Positions 1 through 13,120 are shown, counted from the stretch's first letter. The stretch is DNA of 64,000 nt from Perilla frutescens (GCA_026008535.1 BRKX01000014.1:51881006-51945005); one strand, 5' to 3'. The notes: generated by a model not told the origin, from the letters alone. Numbers and translations are program-made.

Positions 1-275
1 CGAATGCAATTTGGCCTACACCACACTCACATTTTTTTCCTAAGAGTAAAATACTTCATATACATATCTTTTCTATATTGGCTGAAGGCACAGAGGTTAT
101 ATACAACCACCTTTGCCTACCAAAACGCCTAGGTCCACGTTATTCTCAAAAGACTAGTTTTCAGCTACACACAAGCTCCTCTTGGATCATCCTATTCCCA
201 TCGATAATGATGTCAGTGGAACTCATGCTGTATCTTTGATAATGGAGCTTACCATGAAGCAAGTGATTATTACAG

Positions 276-3200
276 GTTCTAGCAAGAGGAGTTGAATGTG
301 ACTTAGCTCTGCTTACTGTTGAAAGCAAGGAATTCTGGGAAGGAGCTGAGCCACTTCATCTTGGAAACTTGCCTAATTTGCAGGTTCACTTGATTCATCT
401 TTGTCTACTTTCAACTTGTTGCCCTTGGGCTTGTTTTGATCATCTGTCTTCATACATGAATGTGAAATTTTGCGGGTTCCCCCCTCCTCTCCCCAAATCA
501 ACTCTTATGTTTTGTGCCTGCAACTGCAAGTGAGAGGACATGCTAATATACTTGGCATGTCAGATAACAAAGAATAATTAAAATGATTTATTTCTATCTA
601 GTGTAGTAGTTGATTTATTCAGACTGCACAAATTTGGCTCATAAAGAGGCAGAAGATTTTTTTGAATCTATAGCAGGGGTTTACTTCTATTCAATGATAT
701 AGTTTTTTTCTGCACTTTCGATTGATTCTGACATGGACAGTTAGACTTGGAGATCTATTTCTCACTTGTCTCTTATGTATTTTCTCTTTTTTCTCATCAA
801 ATTTGCAGAATGGTGTGACTGTCGTGGGATATCCACTCGGAGGTGAAACAATATCAGTGTCTAAGGGTGTGGTATCAAGAATTGAGGTTTGTTCAACAAT
901 ATCTGATGAGACATTTGACTTGCCATTTGTCTATGGCAACTGCTAGTTTTACTTTGTATTGTGCTAATGATTGTTTTGTTAGATTAATCATTGCAAAGTT
1001 TTAAAGCAAATGTTTCATTTTACTTGTAGACTATATAGATTTAGTTCTCTAATTTTTTTTTTTGCTATTTTCATTTTGAAAATGAATAAGATGTTTTATC
1101 AATTTATTAATATGGTAATAAAAGAAGAAAGTTTCGTAAGAAGTGAATATCAAGTCAGCATCATACCTCAGGACCATTGATTCCGAATTTATGTCTGATG
1201 TGTGCCAATCCCTAGGAGGCTAGGATTGATAGTTGGCAGTTATTGAGAATTATTCTACATTGTTTTTGGGATTACCTATACATAAGGAAGGTAAAAATTC
1301 TGAGGGATTTTTTTTTTCTGTGTCAAAGTGGGTTGTTCAATGCTAGAGAGAATTCTTCTTTCTCCAAGCCTTACATCTGAAAAATATTTTGCACTGCATT
1401 TTATATTTACTAGCGCACTCCTACTATTGTTACTTTGGTAATAAGTTAGGATAAAACTATGTTTCTTGAACTTTAGATTAGAATTATATTTTTGTTCCTT
1501 GGATATATTTAACAAATTCCACTGTACTTCATAATCAGTCATCAGAGTTAGGTATGGGGGGCGAACTGTGGAAGGTATTCTTAGGAATTGAGATTTTTTT
1601 ATTTTTTCTTTTGGTATTTATTAATGTGCACAACTCTGCAATCAAAAGATTAGGTTTTTACAATCGTAAACACATCACGAAGTAGACACCATTCTTTAGC
1701 AATACTCTAAGGTTCTCCCACACCTTTTTTACTTTATAGGGATTAATCTCCAGTGAAATGCAACACATTTCTTCTCCCATGACAACTACTACTGTAGAAA
1801 AATGCTATTTGTTTGCGCATCCATTTTACTAATTTCTTTACTTTTTAGGTGTGCAAACGTGAAAGTATGTAGCTCATCTATGCTAATCTACTTTTTGAAT
1901 AGCTGCACGATAAATTTTCTGCTTCTGTAATTAGATTGGTGTTGGGTAGCTGTACTTTAGTTCTGCATAGTACTTGTATCTATTGTCTCATATGTATAAA
2001 GGCCAATCCTTCCATAAATTCTCAGGTAACATCATATGCTCATGGCTCTTCAGAGTTACTTGGTATTCAAATTGATGCAGCTATAAATCCTGGTGAGTAT
2101 AACTAGGCAATGGTCAGCTTGTATTTGTTAATGACCAATGTGCCATGTATGTCAATTTGTTTCCGTCTAAGTCACTGAATTCTTGGTTCCTATTGCTAAC
2201 GTTTTGAAATGTATATTTCTAGAGTTATATTTGATTCCTATACTATATTTCTTAATTGCTTTTTTCTAATCATATTTTAGGTAATAGTGGTGGACCTGCA
2301 TTCAATGAACAAGGAGAATGCATTGGAGTCGCATTTCAGGTACGCTTTTTAGTGAAATATTGAATGTAAGAGCATAATGATAGATGATCAGTGTTCTTTT
2401 ATATATCCTTTTTGCTAGGTTAGAATCTCTTATTCTGGTCAAAAGTCACCACACATTACGACTTCTTACATCTTTTCCCTAAGTCATTCTGGGTCCTGAT
2501 CTGAAACGCCAGCGGTTTTTTTTTTTGACATCTAATTAGCAGTTTTCTTATAAATATCATATTCTCAGTGGACCTTTACTTTAGGTATACAGATCTGACG
2601 ACGTTGAGAATATTGGCTATGTAATTCCAACGACGGTTGTGTCTCATTTTCTTCAAGACTATGAAAGAAATGGGAAATACACTGGTGAGGCTTCCTCCTC
2701 GTGAAGCAATGATTGTGTTATTCTCAATTGAATTCCAAAAGTTATCATACATATATTGGCATGAGTGATCGCCGCGTGTGAAATTTTGGAATAATGATTG
2801 CTATATGGTTGCTTATATATGGTGAGCACTTAAAGATTAATAGGGTGTCATACTGTTTAGTCTCAGACTAAAGATTAATAGGGTGTGCAGTTTAGTGTCT
2901 TAGACTAAAGATTAATAGGGTGTCATACAGTGTATTGCTTGCTTTTATACATTTCGTCATGCGGTACATAATATCTTAGCCTATATGACCAAGTCATTTC
3001 ACACAAAATTAGTTGGAGTTGCAGTAGTAATTGACCTTACAACAACCAAATTGGGAGAAACTTAAGCAATCCAGGTAGTTTGTTGAAGACTTATGTAGGT
3101 TATTTTGTTGGGATTTTCAGTTAGCAGACCAATATCAAGGAGATGCTTCCATGCATTCTCTTTTACATTTTAATTTGATTGTTTAGATATTTTTACTTCC

Positions 3201-6200
3201 ATCTTGTTATATTTACTCTTTCATTTGTTAGGGTGAACATTTGTTAAAACCAGAATATTATATTTTATGCTACTGATGGAATTATGCATCACTTCATACA
3301 CTCAGGTTTCCCTTGTCTTGGAGTGCTGCTGCAAAAATTGGAGAACCGAGCTCTAAGGGCATGCTTAAACGTTCCATCCAATGAGGTTTCTCTTGATATT
3401 CTATGCTCTAGATTGATCCAGATTGTGTTTCTGAGTACTCATTATATGATGATATTGATATGCTTAAATGTTGTAGTCTAAGTCATAAAAAACTCAAGTT
3501 GTTAATTTCTCAAGTTTAGTTGTGGATCATGGTCTGATAGCTCATCTTTGAATGCTAATATATGTGTCGAGCTCCATTAGGCATTTCAATGTTTTAAGGA
3601 ATGTTATATTGGGACTCATATTTGGGATGTCAAACACAATGTAGCCTTTGGAAACTAAAATCAGGAGATCACATTTGGCCAGAAGTTGCTTTTCTGTCAT
3701 ATTGATGCGTTTAGATAAAAGGAGTTATAGTCTGGATAAACTGGTTGTCAGCATTATCTCTTCACGACTGGCACACATTGCGAACCAGATTGGCCAGACA
3801 ATTAAAAAAAAAAAATCATTTATCCTCTATGAAAACTTGAGAAATTTAGTTACAAGCGCATATAGGTGCAGACCAAATCCAATGTTCAGAGAGCACATAC
3901 TCACAATGGCAACTGGTGCTGATAGCATGTTAACACTGATTAAGATTCTCATTGTAAAAGTTTTCAAATTTACATGGTAAGATAAGGCTGAACATAGATC
4001 GTTAATGATTGTGATATACTTGAGTTGAAATGGCCGATTTTTATAAAATACAGATAAGATTCAGAATAGAACAGACAAAACTATTGCTCAGCAATTCATA
4101 GTATCTGCGGAGATTCTGGCATGCATCAATGGCTATCAGATCTCATCCCCATTCGAAAATAAAATTCCTGACCAAATATATGTCACCCAAAGTAGTGAAA
4201 AGATTGGAACTGGTTTTGGCGCTGAAGAAAGAATGAAATTAAATTTTCAATTGGTGCTTCAATACTTCAATTGCCAAACCATTAACAAGCAGCTAGACAG
4301 TTACTTTTTTCTTATGAACGTGTACATGTCTTTTAACTCTGACCGTACATTGAACTTTTGTCTTTGTAGGGTGTACTTGTGAGGAAAGTTGAGCCTACTG
4401 CCCCTGCCAGTCATGTGTTGAAGGAGGTATCTCTAATTTCATGAGTTTAGACAGTTCTTTGTTATTCTATTTGGCCTTGTTTTCGACCTTACATAATTGC
4501 ATATGTGTCCTTATATCTGTTTCTTTGCATCTGGATTTATATCTGATCCAGTTATTCTCAAATGTGACTGGTTAACTGTCATTAAGGGCATGAATTTGGT
4601 GGCTGTTCATTTCTGGCTCTATCGATGTATCTGTGCTCATCAATTTTTAGTTCCAATGAAGATTGTCAACCCAAAAATTTAGGTTCTGATCCTCTTATTC
4701 TCTGATTATATCTGCTACCAAAATTAGAAGAAAATGTTATGCAGCTACTGGAGCATTGTTATCTTCAAGAAAGTGAAGTATTTCCTTGCAGTAAGCTGGA
4801 AAAGGCTAATATTTTCTGCTGGGCCGGATTATGTACACTTTTCCATGCTTATTGTGCACATATATGTGAAGATGCATTACATAAAATTGATTTGTTGCTA
4901 AAAGATTTAGTTTTTATAGTGAAACACGAAACAATTTGTCTTAGCTTCAAGACTGTCTTAATTGATACCTATTCCTCAAGTTTGTGACTGGAATTCCAAA
5001 GAGAAATTAAGTTAATAAATTCGTGGAATATGTTCTCATCAGGTTTTATTTAATGGATACTGATTTTTTTTGCATGACCAGGTGATATTTAATGGTACTT
5101 TTGCTAGTTATCTCTGCGTAGGGAATAGTCAGAAATATGGTTTTATTGTACAGAAAATAATCATTTTTTGTCTTACTACTCTCTTCAGGGAGACGTCATT
5201 GTGAGCTTTGATAATGTTCGTGTTGGATGTGAAGGAACAGTACCGTTCCGGTCAACTGAGCGCATTGCATTTCGCTATCTTATCAGTCAAAAGTAATAAT
5301 TTCTTTGACAAGGAAAATGAATTTCATGTTGAACACTTTCTGGAATTTTTCTGTCCAGCATCAATTACTCGAATAATACAATTGACTTGTAGCTGCAATG
5401 ACATCTTTACAACATCAAGTTTAGTTTTCCACCTCATTATGCAGTTCTAATGGAAACAGCTATAATTGAAGAAGAGCATGCTTCCCTAATTTTGAATTAC
5501 AGTGCCTTGAGCTTTTCAATAAGCCGTAAGCCGATGGCCATATCACTGATACTGATGTTCAATGTCAGGTTCACTGGTGATGAAGCAGAACTTGGCATTA
5601 TCAGGGGAGGACAATTGATGAAAGTTCAAGTTGTTTTGAATCCACGAGTGCATCTGGTAACTGGAAGGAATCTATTGTGGGGATTAACTCTTTACTTTTC
5701 ATAATACAATTTAAATGTTTGTTATTTGCTCTTCTTATGCTCCCTGTAGGTTCCATATCACATTGAAGGAGATCAGCCGTCATACTTTATCATAGCTGGT
5801 TTGGTGTTTACGTCTCTTTCAGAACCTCTAATAGAGTACGCTACGACTTGTTTATTTGACTTCGTTTATCCTCCTATAATGCATTTATTTTTGGCAACGT
5901 TCATACTAACCATGATCTGATCTGTTCCTATTTTAAAGCGAAGAATGTGCAGATAGCATTGGGGTAATACTTTTTTCTTCTTCTGTTGTTCATTGATCTT
6001 CACTAGATCACTTCGCTTAATTCTGTGGTTGATGGCTTCTTTTTTGTGATCAGTTGAAATTGTTGGCTAAAGCACGATACTCTATGCCAAAGTTCAAAGG
6101 AGAACAAATTGTGATTCTATCACAGGTATGTGCATGGTTACACACATGATTTCAAGATGCAAATTCTCCGCAAAAGTTATCTTCTATAGATTGGTCGATT

Positions 6201-6844
6201 GGATTCAAGAATGTTAGCAATTTAGGACTACTTAAGTGGGTTGTAGACAGCTGCTCCCTATAAACTAGGAAAGCTCAATTATTTCTAATAATGTGGCTCC
6301 CATCTGTGTTTTTGCTCCAATTCACAGGTATTAGCAAACGAAGAAAACATAGGATACGAAGAAATGAGCAACGAGCAGGCAAGCCAAACACATCTAAATT
6401 TGAACACCTCACGTTCTGCAATTTACTGACGTGAACTCTGGAACAGGTTTTGAAGTTAAACGGCACGTGGATTAGAAACATTCACCACATGGCTCATCTA
6501 GTTGACAGTAAGTCTCAGCATCCCGCACGTTTATTTCCTTATAACCGTAATAGCTACAGGAATCACAGTTGTGTGTGTGCCATTTCATTTGATCAGCTTG
6601 CAAGGAGAAATATCTAATCTTTGAATTCGAAGAGAACTTTCTGGTTGTGTTGGAACGAGAGTCGGCTCTAGCAGCATCTGCCAGCATCCTCAAAAGCTCC
6701 GGAATTCCATTCGAAAGATCCCCCGATCTTATGGAACCATACCTGGACTCTGTAGGACAGAACGAAGCTGTGGATCATCGTGAGTTTGGTGAGAGTCCCG
6801 TCTCAAACTCAGAGTTCGGGTACGACGGGCTTCTTTGGGCATAA
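276..6844 (+). CDS. DEG2: DEG2-type chloroplast serine protease (HtrA/DegP family), 5' end missing
   Basis: ATP-independent serine protease of the HtrA family; plant DEG2 acts on the stromal side of thylakoids in photosystem II turnover (family knowledge). Fifteen exons join in frame: 276-383, 809-886, 2026-2092, 2281-2339, 2585-2684, 3306-3385, 4370-4426, 5189-5292, 5569-5656, 5750-5835, 5939-5963, 6054-6125, 6328-6378, 6447-6507, 6597-6844, giving about 427 codons. The catalytic Asp lies in VECDLALL (first exon) and the catalytic Ser in GNSGGPAF, split across the 2092/2281 junction. PDZ-type sequence follows (GVLVRKVEPTAPASHVLKEG). The protein ends ..GYDGLLWA. Transit peptide, catalytic His and roughly 180 residues lie upstream of the window; 1-275 reads as intron. 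No frameshift or stop seen. The DEG2 assignment (over DEG9/DEG10) rests on my memory of DEG2 conservation such as VTSYAHGSSELLGIQIDAAI. Confidence 0.93.
2825..2935 (+). repeat. Short tandem repeat in DEG2 intron
   Basis: AAAGATTAATAGGGTGT occurs three times about 38-40 bp apart, twice preceded by AGACT, within the intron 2685-3305. It does not touch either splice site. Confidence 0.7.
6379..6446 (+). other. GC-AG intron in DEG2
   Basis: The exon ending ..SNEQ stops at CAG and the intron starts GCAAGCC; the next exon starts after ACAG with VLKLNG. No GT at this boundary keeps the frame. GC donors are a known minor class whose consensus (AG|GCAAG) fits well here. All other donors in this gene are GT. 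Confidence 0.8.
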
Positions 6845-7507
6845 ACTTTTGACTCTGATCACTCTTATATCCAATTTATATTACCCTTTCATGATTCCAT
6901 CACATTTTTTTTTCTGCATTATTATGGGAAACTATTCTTTTGGAGCCCTCTAACCATTTGATAGAACATTAGGCTATTTTTCTTTTCTTTAGTATTTGTA
7001 TCCAATTTATATAAATAGAATAGTGTATTAAATTATTTGTTGTTGTAATAGTAAGAGTGAGTCCCAAATTTTGAAATAGAATTTCTGTTGCTTGCCTATA
7101 TTGATTTCTGCAGTGTCAAATTAGAAAGCAGCTGTTTTTGAATAAATTTTGTAAGAATTTTTGCCAAGTGTAAACATTGAAAAGGAAAGATCAAAGAGAG
7201 TAGAAAGTATACGAAATCATCTAGCTCATTTATTTTAATAAATTCAATTGAAATTTTTAGAAATAATCACTTTATAGTGGTTACATTAATGTTCGTATTC
7301 GAGTATTCGATGATGTGGTAGTGTCGGATAAGTTGTCATGAGATTTATTATTCTCTTCTCCAAGTTTATTATTATCACATGAGAATGTTAGATCATGTGG
7401 CACTATCACGTTATGAGTAGGTATGAGTGAAATTATTTTCGAATTAACAAATTATTGCCAGAATTATGTAATATTGCTATCGAAACATTAAAATAATGGA
7501 TTAGGTA
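6845..7507. other. DEG2 3' flank, AT-rich spacer
   Basis: The first few hundred bases are probably 3'UTR (T-rich stretches and AATAAA-like signals near 7140). No other gene or clear repeat is visible. Confidence 0.5.
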
Positions 7508-8655
7508 AGGGAGTGATTATTTGCATCATTGATTTTACTCTTTGCACCATAAAAAAAATAAAAAAAAATAAAAATATTTTTAAAATTTCTTAAATGCTCT
7601 TTACTTAAAAAGAAAAAAAATCAAGAGTGGTTCGAAAATGAAAGTTTGAAATTTCATTTTCTAACAGGCATGATTTTTAAATGGGTGTTTCTATTTGCAC
7701 CACTGATTTTACTCTTTACATCACACATATTTACATTAATACCCTTCGCTCCAAGAATATTTGTTTTACTTAAAAAAAAATGTTCGGAAACACAATTTCG
7801 AACACGTTCATCTTGTTCGAGAATATTAATTTGAACGACTCCAATACTTAGAAAAAATTTGGTTCGGAAACTAAACTTTGAACAACTCTCATTTATTCGG
7901 AAACTAAAGTTCGAACAATCCTCATTTGTTCGGAAACTACAGTTTGAATGACACTTAGAAAATTTCAGGGTATAAAGGTGTTAGAAAGTATTTTCCAAAG
8001 GAACTATGTTCGAAAATTGAAGTTCGAACCACTCTAATATGTTCGAAAACTTAAATTCGAACGCCATGAACTCCGGTTTTCTCCAAGTGTTGTTCGAAAA
8101 ATGTAGTTTGAACCACTCCAAAATATTCGAAATTTCCAGTTCGAACGAATCGCGATCTGAACAAAAAAAAAACTTTCACAACACGTTCTAAACTCAATTA
8201 TTTTCAATCAATACACTCATACTAGCATCTAACACTTCTAATAAACTGTTATAAGTTGATGAATAATTCGATTAATTTGTTTTCTTTTTTAATTTTTGTT
8301 TAGTTTTGAATTTGTGGTGCATTGAGTAATTTTAGTGGTATGAACAAGTAATAAAAAGGTATTGAAGTAACTTCATAATTATTTTATTTTTTCTTTATTT
8401 TTTTGTGGTTCAAAGAGTAAAAGTAGTAGTGCAAATAGTCGTTCTCTTTTTAAAATAAGTTTCATTTGAAAATAGAATTTTTGAACAAACATGGTGCGTT
8501 CGAATGGATTCTATGAATTTTTATTAAAGTATTGTTCGAACACATGACTTCGAATATATCCAGATTGTTCGAACACAAGATTTCGAACATATCCAGAATG
8601 GTCGAACATACGACATCGAACGGAATGTAATTTTATTAGCAAGGATTTTTAGATA
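7508..8655. repeat. TTCGAA-rich dispersed repeat, interrupted copy
   Basis: The outer repeat is seen at 7587-7681 and continues at 8447-8655. It matches a continuous copy at 25399-25680: shared blocks include the CTTTACTTAA tract, the GAACAGGCATGATTTTT stretch, and ATTGTTCGAACACA with ATATATCCAGATTGTTC. The left end (7508 onward) resembles the ends of the inner element, so outer and inner repeats probably belong to one family. No coding capacity seen. Confidence 0.75.
7682..8446. mobile_element. Non-autonomous TIR element nested in the TTCGAA repeat
   Basis: Termini are imperfect inverted repeats: left TGGGTGTTTCTATTTGCACC; right end in reverse complement GAGAACGACTATTTGCACTA. Both continue into a matching TTTTACTCTTT block. 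TTTTTAAA flanks the element on both sides (7674-7681 and 8447-8454), an 8-bp target-site duplication. The related copy near 25510 has the uninterrupted site, a natural empty site. Inside (7770-8160) are repeated GTTCG...CGAAC half-palindromes. Superfamily not clear; 8-bp duplication suggests hAT or Mutator-like. Confidence 0.75.
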
Positions 8656-8663
8656 AACTAGTG

Positions 8664-8692
8664 TAGACGACGTGCGTTGCACGTGTTGTCTA
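8664..8692. other. Hairpin centred on CGTGCGTTGCACG
   Basis: TAGACGACGTGC is followed by GCACGTGTTGTCTA, forming an imperfect stem with a short loop. It lies just past the TTCGAA repeat. Similar hairpins occur near ends of plant transposons, but no matching partner end was found here. Confidence 0.45.
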
Positions 8693-9004
8693 TTATTTAG
8701 TACTATCAAATTCATAAAAAAATTAATTTTATTAAATATATAATCTATACATATAATAATTATAAAATAATTAAAAAAAAGAAAGCAAAATCGACTGAGA
8801 AAAGACCTAGCAGAAGAACAAAAATTGAGATCGTAATAAGCTACTTGCTAGGTTTAACCTTTACAAAATATATGCAATGATGCATATATAGTAATTGCGC
8901 GCACGCGCATGTGTGTGTATGTTTTTTAATAATAATACTAATTATTTGGACATTCACTTTGAGAGTTGCATTTTTATTTATAGTTATATTACTTTAAGAA
9001 CTAA

Positions 9005-9500
9005 AGATATAGTAAAAATTAATGTATACCGGCGTATACCGAAAGTTTGGTATATTAATAAATCTTTAAATACCGTACCACAATATTTAATATTTGTTAG
9101 AATTTTAACATAATTGCATTGTTTTTTTTCTTAAATTTTTATTGCGTTTGAGTTTCAATGTTGATTTGTTGTATTTGTTATTTGATTGTTATTAGAGATA
9201 TTTGATGTTGTTACTATTATTATTTATGCATGAGTTTTTTTATTAAATAATATTTAGTATATCGAAAATTTCTGCATAATGTGAAATGTCGATACGGTAC
9301 ATTATACCGAAATTTCGGTACGATAAGGCATACTGTAAAAAGGTATTATAAAGATATGCATTATGTGTTATACCGAACTTAAAGTATACCGGAATGTAAG
9401 GTACGACAGCGGTATTAATTTTTTTCATATTGTAAATTAAGGTAAGATATAAGGTATGATGAAAAAAGTAAAGTATACCGTACCTTAACACCCTTAGATT
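9005..9500. repeat. TATACCG-rich repeat, probable hAT-type MITE remnant
   Basis: Many copies of TATACCG/CGGTATA and GGTACG occur in both orientations. The right end reads CCGTACCTTAACACCCTTA, whose reverse complement TAAGGGTGTTAAGGTACGG resembles hAT-type termini. No convincing left terminus or target duplication was found. Confidence 0.45.
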
Positions 9501-10017
9501 AAACAATGATTTATCATCATCACTTGGAATCTCAATCATTAATTTTCTTCATTGTGATTCTCATTTTTTTTTCCTCACTTCAGTAGAGTACAACTATATG
9601 ACCGATTTTTTTTTCTCCCACCTTAGTTCGATTGGGCTTTTGAGTGTTTCTATTTATTTGATTTTGACTTTTCAATTGAATCACAAATAATTTTTATTTT
9701 TTTTGGGATTTATTTGGCCTAGGGGTTGTGTCCTTCGGATTGCATTGACTACAAAATTTAGATTTCCCCTCTTGTTTACTATTAGTTTCTTCATTGTGAA
9801 CTCAAACATCTATAATATGTAGGTTCATTTTCTCCAAGTGAAAATTATTTTATTAGAATTGTAAACCTTTAATTGAAATTTTAAAATTTCATTTAGTTGG
9901 TGTTATAGAAACAATTACAACATTTGTTATCATAATTAAGTTACCTTACTAATTGATGAAAGATACTCTTATAAATGTAATAAAGAAATCATGTCGTCAT
10001 CAATACTAATTGTGGAA
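9501..10017. other. AT-rich spacer, nothing recognised
   Basis: Low-complexity AT-rich DNA without an ORF, terminal repeats or tandem structure that I can see. Confidence 0.5.
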
Positions 10018-11300
10018 GATGTACTTGTGGTGCTACTGTATTACCATGCAAGGCCATAAATAATTAAATTATTTTCTGAAAATTAATATAGTATAATATA
10101 ATTAAATTTAATTAGTTTCAAAAAAGTTCAAATAATTTGAAAGTCTTGCCTAATCATTCAGAATATTTTAAATAATTTTTATCTATATATGAGAATCACA
10201 ATTAGTTTGTCGTGTTCCATGTCCTTGTGATAATTGAAGAATTGAAACTTTTTCAACTACCTTTTTTTATGGATAAATTTGATTCTTACTTTATAAAACT
10301 CATATACATCTCTTCTAAGTAATGAGGGAAAAATCATTTGATTGGTTTTGTTTTTAAATGTTCTTGGGGTTTTTTTTTTAATTTTTTAATTTACAGAGAA
10401 CAAATTTGTTAATTACTGTATGCACTTTGTAATTTATGTAGGTAATGATATATATAGTTATATTAGAAGAAAAAAATGTAGTAAGAAAATTTCCCAACAT
10501 AAATAATTGTGTTGTCATCGTGCTAATTAATAAGTGTGTTGCCATGCATGGCCATGAATACTTAAATCTTTTTTTTTTTTAAATTAATATAATATAATGT
10601 AATATAATTCATTAATGATTTCATATGGAAGATCCAGTGTTCTCTTATTTGATATTAATACGAAAACTACTAAATTATATTAAAAAAATCATTGGTTTAA
10701 TTTGGTTTTGTTCTTTAATATTATAGGATTTTCTTAGTTTTCAAATTTAATTTAATTTTAGTATTTTCATCATTTCTTGTTAGAATTTTAAGAGTTTATT
10801 TTTAATTTATAGGATCTATTTTAATTTTTAAAGTTCTTTAAAGGTTTTTTTTTTTAATTGTATGTGTTATCATGCAAGGCCACAAATACTTAGATTCTTT
10901 TTTGAAAATTAATGTAATATAATATAATTCATTAATCGTTTCATATGGAAGACCCGGCTAAAATTTTCTTTATTTAATATTAATATGAAAACTAATACGG
11001 TATATTAAAAAATAGTCATTCATTTGGTTTTGTTTTTTAAGTATTCTATGCATTTTTCACTTTTCAAATCTAATTTAATTTTAAACCTTTGAATTTTTCT
11101 TGTTAGAATTTTAAAAGTAATTTACTTTAAATTTCTAGGATTTATTCTATTTTTTAGATTTTTATTTTTTTTATTTTTTTAAATTTAGGCTTTACTTTAA
11201 TTTTTAGGATTTATTTCTAATTTTAGTGAGTATTTTAAATTTATTGTGTTTATTTTCAATTTCTAGTATTTTATTTTATTTTAGTTTATTTATAAGTTTT
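10018..11300. repeat. Degenerate long tandem repeat
   Basis: The motif CCATGCAAGGCCATAAATA recurs in variant form near 10043, 10542 and 10870. Each is followed by a similar AT-rich stretch containing AATATAATATAATTCATTAAT and, in the last two, CATATGGAAGA, TTGGTTTTGTT and TTCTTGTTAGAATTTTAA. Copies two and three align for about 300 bp; copy one aligns only at its start. Not coding. Confidence 0.65.
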
Positions 11301-11334
11301 ACTGGTAACTAATAATGTGCTCGAATAAAGGGTG

Positions 11335-13120
11335 TGTTAAAATTTGATTGGGTCCAAATTTACACTTATAATTTCCGGTTTATGCTCACTAGACACTACT
11401 TAGGACCACACCCGCAATTGGACGGGGTCAATTGTAGAAGCGATGAGCTTTAACCCGGGCCTATCTCTCAAGGAAGACTTTATGTGAAAGAACTATCTAT
11501 AGGCTACACATGCTTTCGACAAAACAACTAAAATAAGATCTAAACATTCTAACAAGGGGTTCGATGAGGATTATGCTATAAATTCGAAATAGACAATAAT
11601 GCAAGGTGATTTAAATGCAAAAACATGAATTAAAACGAGATTAGCGGAAACGAGTTTGATTAAGGTATTAGGGTGTAGATTCTCTCAATGGTTTTATCAC
11701 TATGCTTAAGTCAAGATGATAATGCTATTCTCACAAATATGATAGACCCTTCCAATTAGTTTAACTTCAATTTCTGTCACCGTCTATCCGTTAAACCTCT
11801 CTTAGTTATACCATACATGCAAGATTAACATATTAGGCATAGGAACCCCATGCACCTAACGTCGAAGGAACCAATTTCCGGATTTAGATTCACAATCAAG
11901 ACTCCTCTAAATCCTATCAATGTTCAAGTAGTGATCAATTACCTAAACATGAAAAAGCACAATTCCAACAACAACACCCAACAAGAACAAGCATAGATCA
12001 AAAACCAAATCGATCTTCTACACCCTAATAGTAAGATTAACCCATAACCATGCTCAAAATACCACAAATATCATAAGAGCATGTCATCTCATAACCAAAT
12101 GAAAATAACAAAAGCTTTTATAATATTCAATGTCTTTCACAAGTTTGGGACAAACCCCCACAAATTATTCCAAGAACTAGAAAGAAAATACCACAAGGAA
12201 AACCTTCCAAACGAGCTTAGCTTCCGCGGATAGCTCGAAGTCGAGTTCTTCTTGTTCTTCCTTCTTTTCCTTAGTCTGCCTTCCTCTTATCTTCCTCCTC
12301 TTTTGAATGGTAGTGGTGATGGTGAGAAAATGGTGTGAAATGGTGTGTAATGGTGTGTAGAGATTTTCTTGTGTGTACTGTGTGTGTATAGAGAGAAAAT
12401 GGAGTGGTGTGCTGGAGAAGATGATGAAGTGGCGTACTGGAGAAGATGATCGAGAGTGATTTTAAATCCCCTCAAAATCTATTAGATATATGAGAGAGAG
12501 AAGATGAGAGACGTGAGAGAGAGAGATAGAGAGAGAGAAGGTGATGGGAGTTGATGGTAAGAGATCAATTAATGAAGGGATTTGTGGAAGATTTTTGTGT
12601 CCAAAAGTCTACTCTAGAAGTTTAGGGGCTGATAACCTAAAAATCTAGTAATTAAAAAATGGCTCAAAAGGTCCTTGTAACGAACGTGGCAAAAACTGGA
12701 CCGAGAGGAAGAGGGGCAGCCCGCGCGCCGGTGGGCTGCATGGCGCAGCGGGGGCTAGCCCCGCGGGGGCCCTTGGCGCGGCGGGGGCGTGAGGCGGGCG
12801 CGGCGGGGGCGCAAGGCTCTCGGCGTTTTTGGTGCCCGCCCGTGCGGGTGCTTTTTCCTCAATTCCTTTAGCAGTCTTGATTTTCTTATTTCAACAATCC
12901 AGCTCAATTAGTCGATTTGCACTTACCACCTAATTACCGTAAAATACTTGCTTTCATGATTAAAAGCTCCAGCTTTTGCAATACTTGGCATAATCCACCA
13001 TTAGAGCAATAAGCACAAATAAACACATAAAAGCAACACATAACAATATCAAAATGAACAAAATAAATACTAAACACCATAAAATCAATAAATTAAAATG
13101 ACACAATTAGACACTAAACA
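11335..13120 (-). mobile_element. Athila-like LTR, left copy (minus orientation)
   Basis: On the minus strand this runs 5'-TGTTTAGTGTC ... ATTTTAACA-3', with canonical TG...CA ends and length about 1786 bp, usual for Athila-type LTRs. A polypurine tract lies just outside its TG end at 13121-13135. It is the near-identical reverse complement of 15637-17420. It contains a very GC-rich stretch (12714-12845) in an otherwise AT-rich region. Confidence 0.88.

Noticed and set aside
12659..12871. Open frame over the GC-rich LTR tract
   Set aside because: Long GC-rich repeats lack stops by composition; the Arg/Gly/Ala-rich product is unlike a protein.
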